Source: Saprospiraceae bacterium | GTDB taxonomy: Bacteria > Bacteroidota > Bacteroidia > Chitinophagales > Saprospiraceae | Length of the DNA stretch: 43,417 bases | Direction: 5' to 3' | NCBI GenBank assembly: GCA_020629965.1 | Contig: JAHDCG010000022.1 | Span: 16,057 to 59,473 of the forward strand | Part shown: one piece after another, positions 40,643 through 43,417 of the stretch | Layout of the letters: each line of letters begins with the position of its first letter | Position numbering within the stretch: the first letter of the stretch is position 1 | Made by a program: the position numbers and the translations under genes | Notes under the pieces: model-generated | What the model was told of the DNA's origin: nothing | The model's database searches: none | What the model saw: only the letters and a program-made list of their open reading frames with translations

Positions 40643-42508
40643 GTGCAGCGCGACGAATTACAGCAACTCGCCCTCATTGAAAAGTTGGCGGCACATTACG
40701 TTTACACGGATGTGCGCCGTGCGCAAAAGCTGCTGGCACGGCAAAAGGAAATTCTCGACCGACGAGATTTGCCCGATTTTCGTCTGGCCTACCACATTCA
40801 TACGGGCTTCATCGAAAATCAGTTATACAATTATTTGCTCTCCGACATGCACTACAAAAAGGCCATCGACCTGACCGAAGACAGGGGTGATGTGCGGCAG
40901 CAAATCAAAGTTTATATCGACTATGCGGGGCTGTGCAACAATCGCCGCGAGTTCGGTCTCGCCGAGGAATTTTTAGAAAAGGCAGAGAAACTCTTAAAAA
41001 TCTATCCCGATCCGGCGGTACAACCCGCGCTGTTGTGTCGGCGCGGCTATCTGCACCTGCATTACGGCGAATACGCCGAAGCGATTACCGAATTTTTGGA
41101 CAGTTTAAGTTACTTCGCGGGCTACTCCGATGCGCCGAGCAATTACGAATACTACATTCAATTTTTGGTACACAACGGACTCGGCAGCGTATATAATCGC
41201 GTCGGCAATGCCGAAAAAGAACTCAAAGCGCAGTTGGAAGCCCTGAATATTTGCGAGACGATGGGGTTTCGCACCCGCCTCTCGTGGCTGTATCAGGCAG
41301 TGGGTCACGGGCATTTTATTTTGGGCGACAACGAAGCGGCGGAGCGATATTTTAACAAGGCCATCGGCATCGAAGACGACATCAGTCAACAGGCACGAGC
41401 GGCGGCTTACGCGGGTCTGGGTATGATATACGCCGACCGCAACCGCTTCGAACACACCCTCGAACTCTACGACCGCGCCGAAAAACTGTACCGCGAAAAA
41501 CACAAAGACTCTCGCAAAAATCTGGCGATATTAGAGCATCTGCGCGCCAATCTGTTCCGCCGCACGGGTCGTTCAAAACGGGCACTGACCTATTTCAAAT
41601 CCGCATTTCAACTCGCCAAAGACGTCGGCGACTACAATCTGCTGGCAAATATTTACCATGATATTGCCGAGTGCTGCGCCGAGTTGGGAGATTACGTGAA
41701 CGCCTACGAATACCGGTGCATACACGACGGACTCAGCAAAAAAGCACAAGAGCAAGACCGACAGCAAAAAATCGCGGAACTCGAACTGCGCTACGAGGCG
41801 GAAAATGCTCGCCGTGAGCGTGAGTTGATGCGTCTGCAAACCGTAGAACTGCAAGCCAAAGCCCTGCGCGCACAGATGAACCCGCATTTCCTGTTCAATG
41901 CACTCAACTCCATTCAAAACTTCATCAGCGGCAGCGAAGCGGAAGGCGCGGATGCGGCGGTGCGTTTTTTGGCAAGCTTTTCGGGTTTAATGCGCAAGAG
42001 TCTGGAATACTCGGAACGGCAATTTATTTCATTGGAAGACGAATTGATTTTCTTAAAACAATATCTCGAAATTAACGCCAAACTCCGCTTTGAAGACCGC
42101 CTCGGTTACGACATCATCATTGACGAAGAAATCGAAGAGGACATCATGGGCGTACCGACAATGGTCGTGCAGCCTTACGTCGAAAATGCGATAGAACACG
42201 GTCTGCGCGGCAAAAAAGACGGCAAAGTAACCATCGAATTTATTCTCGCAGACGACGAAGAAACCATTCGCTGCCTGGTCACGGACAACGGCATCGGGCG
42301 CAGCGAACGCCGCAAACAACAGGAGGCTAATCCGCGTTTCAGCCAACATAAATCACGCGGCACCGCCATTACCGAAGAGCGTTTGCGCATTGCGCACAAA
42401 GCCAAAACGGGCGATTTTGTCGTCACGACCGACCTGACCGACGGCAGTAAAATATTGGGTACGCGGGTGGAAATATTGATACCGATAACGGAGGTGCGGA
42501 AGGGTTGA
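40643..42508 (+). CDS. cytosolic TPR LytS/YehU-type sensor histidine kinase
   Basis: 621 aa from GTG 40643. TPR repeats occupy about residues 30-370 (AIDLTEDRGDVRQQ, AAERYFNKAIGI, RSKRALTYFKSAF), then a coiled coil (EQDRQQKIAELELRYEAENA). The His_kinase domain has QMNPHFLFNALNSIQNFI with H415, followed by an HATPase with PYVENAIEHGLRG and DNGIGRSERR. No signal peptide or membrane helix is present, so the TPRs would read a cytosolic partner. The usual LytTR response regulator is not adjacent. The start is uncertain: the frame is open back to 40550 without ATG, GTG or TTG, so a noncanonical start upstream or a sequence error in the A-run near 40563 is possible. Confidence 0.85.
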   Translation: MQRDELQQLALIEKLAAHYVYTDVRRAQKLLARQKEILDRRDLPDFRLAYHIHTGFIENQLYNYLLSDMHYKKAIDLTEDRGDVRQQIKVYIDYAGLCNNRREFGLAEEFLEKAEKLLKIYPDPAVQPALLCRRGYLHLHYGEYAEAITEFLDSLSYFAGYSDAPSNYEYYIQFLVHNGLGSVYNRVGNAEKELKAQLEALNICETMGFRTRLSWLYQAVGHGHFILGDNEAAERYFNKAIGIEDDISQQARAAAYAGLGMIYADRNRFEHTLELYDRAEKLYREKHKDSRKNLAILEHLRANLFRRTGRSKRALTYFKSAFQLAKDVGDYNLLANIYHDIAECCAELGDYVNAYEYRCIHDGLSKKAQEQDRQQKIAELELRYEAENARRERELMRLQTVELQAKALRAQMNPHFLFNALNSIQNFISGSEAEGADAAVRFLASFSGLMRKSLEYSERQFISLEDELIFLKQYLEINAKLRFEDRLGYDIIIDEEIEEDIMGVPTMVVQPYVENAIEHGLRGKKDGKVTIEFILADDEETIRCLVTDNGIGRSERRKQQEANPRFSQHKSRGTAITEERLRIAHKAKTGDFVVTTDLTDGSKILGTRVEILIPITEVRKG

Positions 42509-42550
42509 AAGGGGTTTTAAAAGTTGTAAAATGTTTTAATGGTTGGAGTC
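42502..42550. repeat. degenerate GTT-phased repeat overlapping the kinase stop codon
   Basis: GTTG and GTTT alternate at 42504, 42514, 42523, 42533 and 42542, spacing 10, 9, 10, 9. The kinase TGA stop lies in the first unit. It appears to be a looser relative of the 7- and 8-bp arrays. Confidence 0.4.
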
Positions 42551-42596
42551 GTATGCGGATTTGAATACGATTTTAAATTTAAAAGACGGCTGCCCC

Positions 42597-42624
42597 GTCA
42601 ACCGTCAACCGTCAACCGTCAAAA
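42597..42624. repeat. heptad array (GTCAACC) before the SPOR gene
   Basis: Three identical GTCAACC units plus a diverged fourth (GTCAAAA). The array after the SPOR gene is the reverse complement (GGTTGAC), so the gene is bracketed by inverted arrays. Confidence 0.9.
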
Positions 42625-42638
42625 AAATAATCATAATT

Positions 42639-42655
42639 GACTTTCGATGAAAGTC
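42639..42655 (+). promoter_or_regulatory. small hairpin in the SPOR gene leader
   Basis: GACTTTC-GAT-GAAAGTC is a perfect 7-bp stem with a 3-nt loop, ending 20 bases before the ATG. No T-run follows, so it is not a standard terminator; it could affect translation or mRNA stability (inference). Confidence 0.4.
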
Positions 42656-42675
42656 CCTAAAACTAACACCATACT

Positions 42676-43368
42676 ATGTCAAAATTAGATTTAATGACCA
42701 TCATCATCATTGCCGTGTGCGTTCTCGCCATCGGGGCTTTGATTTGGAACGCGAAAAACCTCATGGACTCGACGCCGCAACAACAAAATACCGACCTCAG
42801 CGAAGATTATACGGACGCGGAGTCGGACGACATTTACACCGACGATACCGATGAATACGAAATCGACATCGACGGCGATGCGGACGGCGACAACGGAAAA
42901 TCGAACGTCGGCGACGCGGGCGGCATCGGTTACGACTCCGATATTGCACGGCAGGCAGCCGAAGCGGATGCGGAAGAGGCGCGTATCGCAGCGGCAGAAG
43001 AAGCGGCGCGACAAGGCGCAGTCACGGAGCGCATCAACACGAATACTTCACCGAAAAATAATACGACCACGGGCAGTGACAACCGCACTTCCGGCTCCTC
43101 AAATGCAGCGACAACCTCGGGTACGACGAGGTCGCAAGGCCGCTATTTGGTCGTGGTCGGCTCTTACAAGCAAATGGCTTCGGCAAAAAGAATGCAGAAC
43201 ATTTTGCGCAGCAAGGGCTATGACGATACCTCGATTGAATTGTTTAACGGCGGAAAATTTGCCCGCGTATTGGTCGGTCGCAGAAGCTCGTTGAGTGCGG
43301 CGGAAGACTTGCAGGCGGATTTGGTCGGCGACGGAGTGCGGGATGTTTTGATACAGGAGAAGCGTTGA
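42676..43368 (+). CDS. membrane-anchored SPOR-domain protein
   Basis: 230 aa. An N-terminal membrane helix (about residues 7-25, MTIIIIAVCVLAIGALIW) precedes a very acidic stretch (DYTDAESDDIYTDDTDEYE), an Ala/Glu-rich helix (ARQAAEADAEEARIAAAEEA) and a Thr/Ser/Asn linker. The C-terminal SPOR domain (about 155-230) reads GRYLVVVGSYKQMASAKRM, LRSKGYDD, GGKFARVLVGR, as in proteins that bind denuded peptidoglycan glycan strands at division sites. The topology is therefore inner-membrane with a periplasmic SPOR domain. It is not FtsN-like in any detail I can recognise beyond this layout. GTCAACC arrays flank it in inverted orientation, and the stop codon TGA lies within the first unit of the downstream array. 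Confidence 0.88.
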   Translation: MSKLDLMTIIIIAVCVLAIGALIWNAKNLMDSTPQQQNTDLSEDYTDAESDDIYTDDTDEYEIDIDGDADGDNGKSNVGDAGGIGYDSDIARQAAEADAEEARIAAAEEAARQGAVTERINTNTSPKNNTTTGSDNRTSGSSNAATTSGTTRSQGRYLVVVGSYKQMASAKRMQNILRSKGYDDTSIELFNGGKFARVLVGRRSSLSAAEDLQADLVGDGVRDVLIQEKR

Positions 43369-43417
43369 CGGTTGACGGTTGACGGTTGACGGTTGACGGT
43401 TGACGGTTGACGGTTGA
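43364..43417. repeat. perfect heptad array (GTTGACG)n running off the window
   Basis: Seven identical 7-bp units and a partial eighth continue to the last base of the window, so the array is longer than seen. The first unit contains the SPOR gene stop codon. The sequence is the reverse complement of the GTCAACC arrays at 11462-11496 and 42597-42624. Confidence 0.95.

Noticed and set aside
43364-43417. CRISPR array
   Set aside because: Units are 7 bp in direct contact with no spacers, and no cas gene is present.

Overview
The window looks like chromosomal DNA of a Bacteroidota bacterium, most likely a marine or aquatic member of the Saprospiria/Lewinella type. The lineage is inferred from several signs: four very large secreted proteins with type IX secretion (T9SS) C-terminal sorting domains (one type B, three type A), SprB, HYR and GEVED modules, TPR-fused hybrid and LytS-type histidine kinases, a near absence of Shine-Dalgarno sites, and several matches to the Bacteroidota -7 promoter element TAnnTTTG. 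No rRNA, tRNA, CRISPR array, transposase or phage gene was recognised.

Layout. 1-3608: 3' end of a SprB-repeat adhesin with a type B sorting domain. 4166-9865: housekeeping genes, namely class I photolyase and aminodeoxychorismate synthase component I on the plus strand, then on the minus strand a fatty acid desaturase, an overlapping xseB/MobA-like pair and a PPOX-fold flavoprotein. 10230-14742: two consecutive caspase-fold (peptidase C14) proteins. The first carries a C-terminal helical domain resembling effector-associated domain 11; the second is fused to an alpha/beta hydrolase. This is the best candidate here for an undescribed conflict or regulated-death module. 15539-35221: three secreted T9SS type A proteins in a row (3900, 1417 and 1030 aa), each followed by a good intrinsic terminator. 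35627-38182 (minus): TPR hybrid histidine kinase with an abnormal ATP-binding domain. 38530-40434: SulP anion transporter. 40643-42508: cytosolic TPR-LytS-type kinase. 42676-43368: membrane-anchored SPOR-domain protein.

Intergenic DNA is unusual. Most gaps carry a short array of 7-bp or 8-bp units, built on a different core word at different loci but with strict phase, often lying within a few bases of a start or stop codon. At least four other families or individual inverted-repeat elements are present: an AAGACGT..ACGTCTCTAC palindrome in three copies, a GGTGACT-N3-AGTCACC hairpin in two copies, a CCCCCGATTCGGGGG double hairpin, and a roughly 215-bp MITE-like element bounded by 12-bp direct repeats.

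The surface-protein block and the sensor/transport block read as independent single-gene units rather than one operon. Only xseB/MobA (overlapping) and possibly the two caspase genes (91 bp apart) look co-transcribed.
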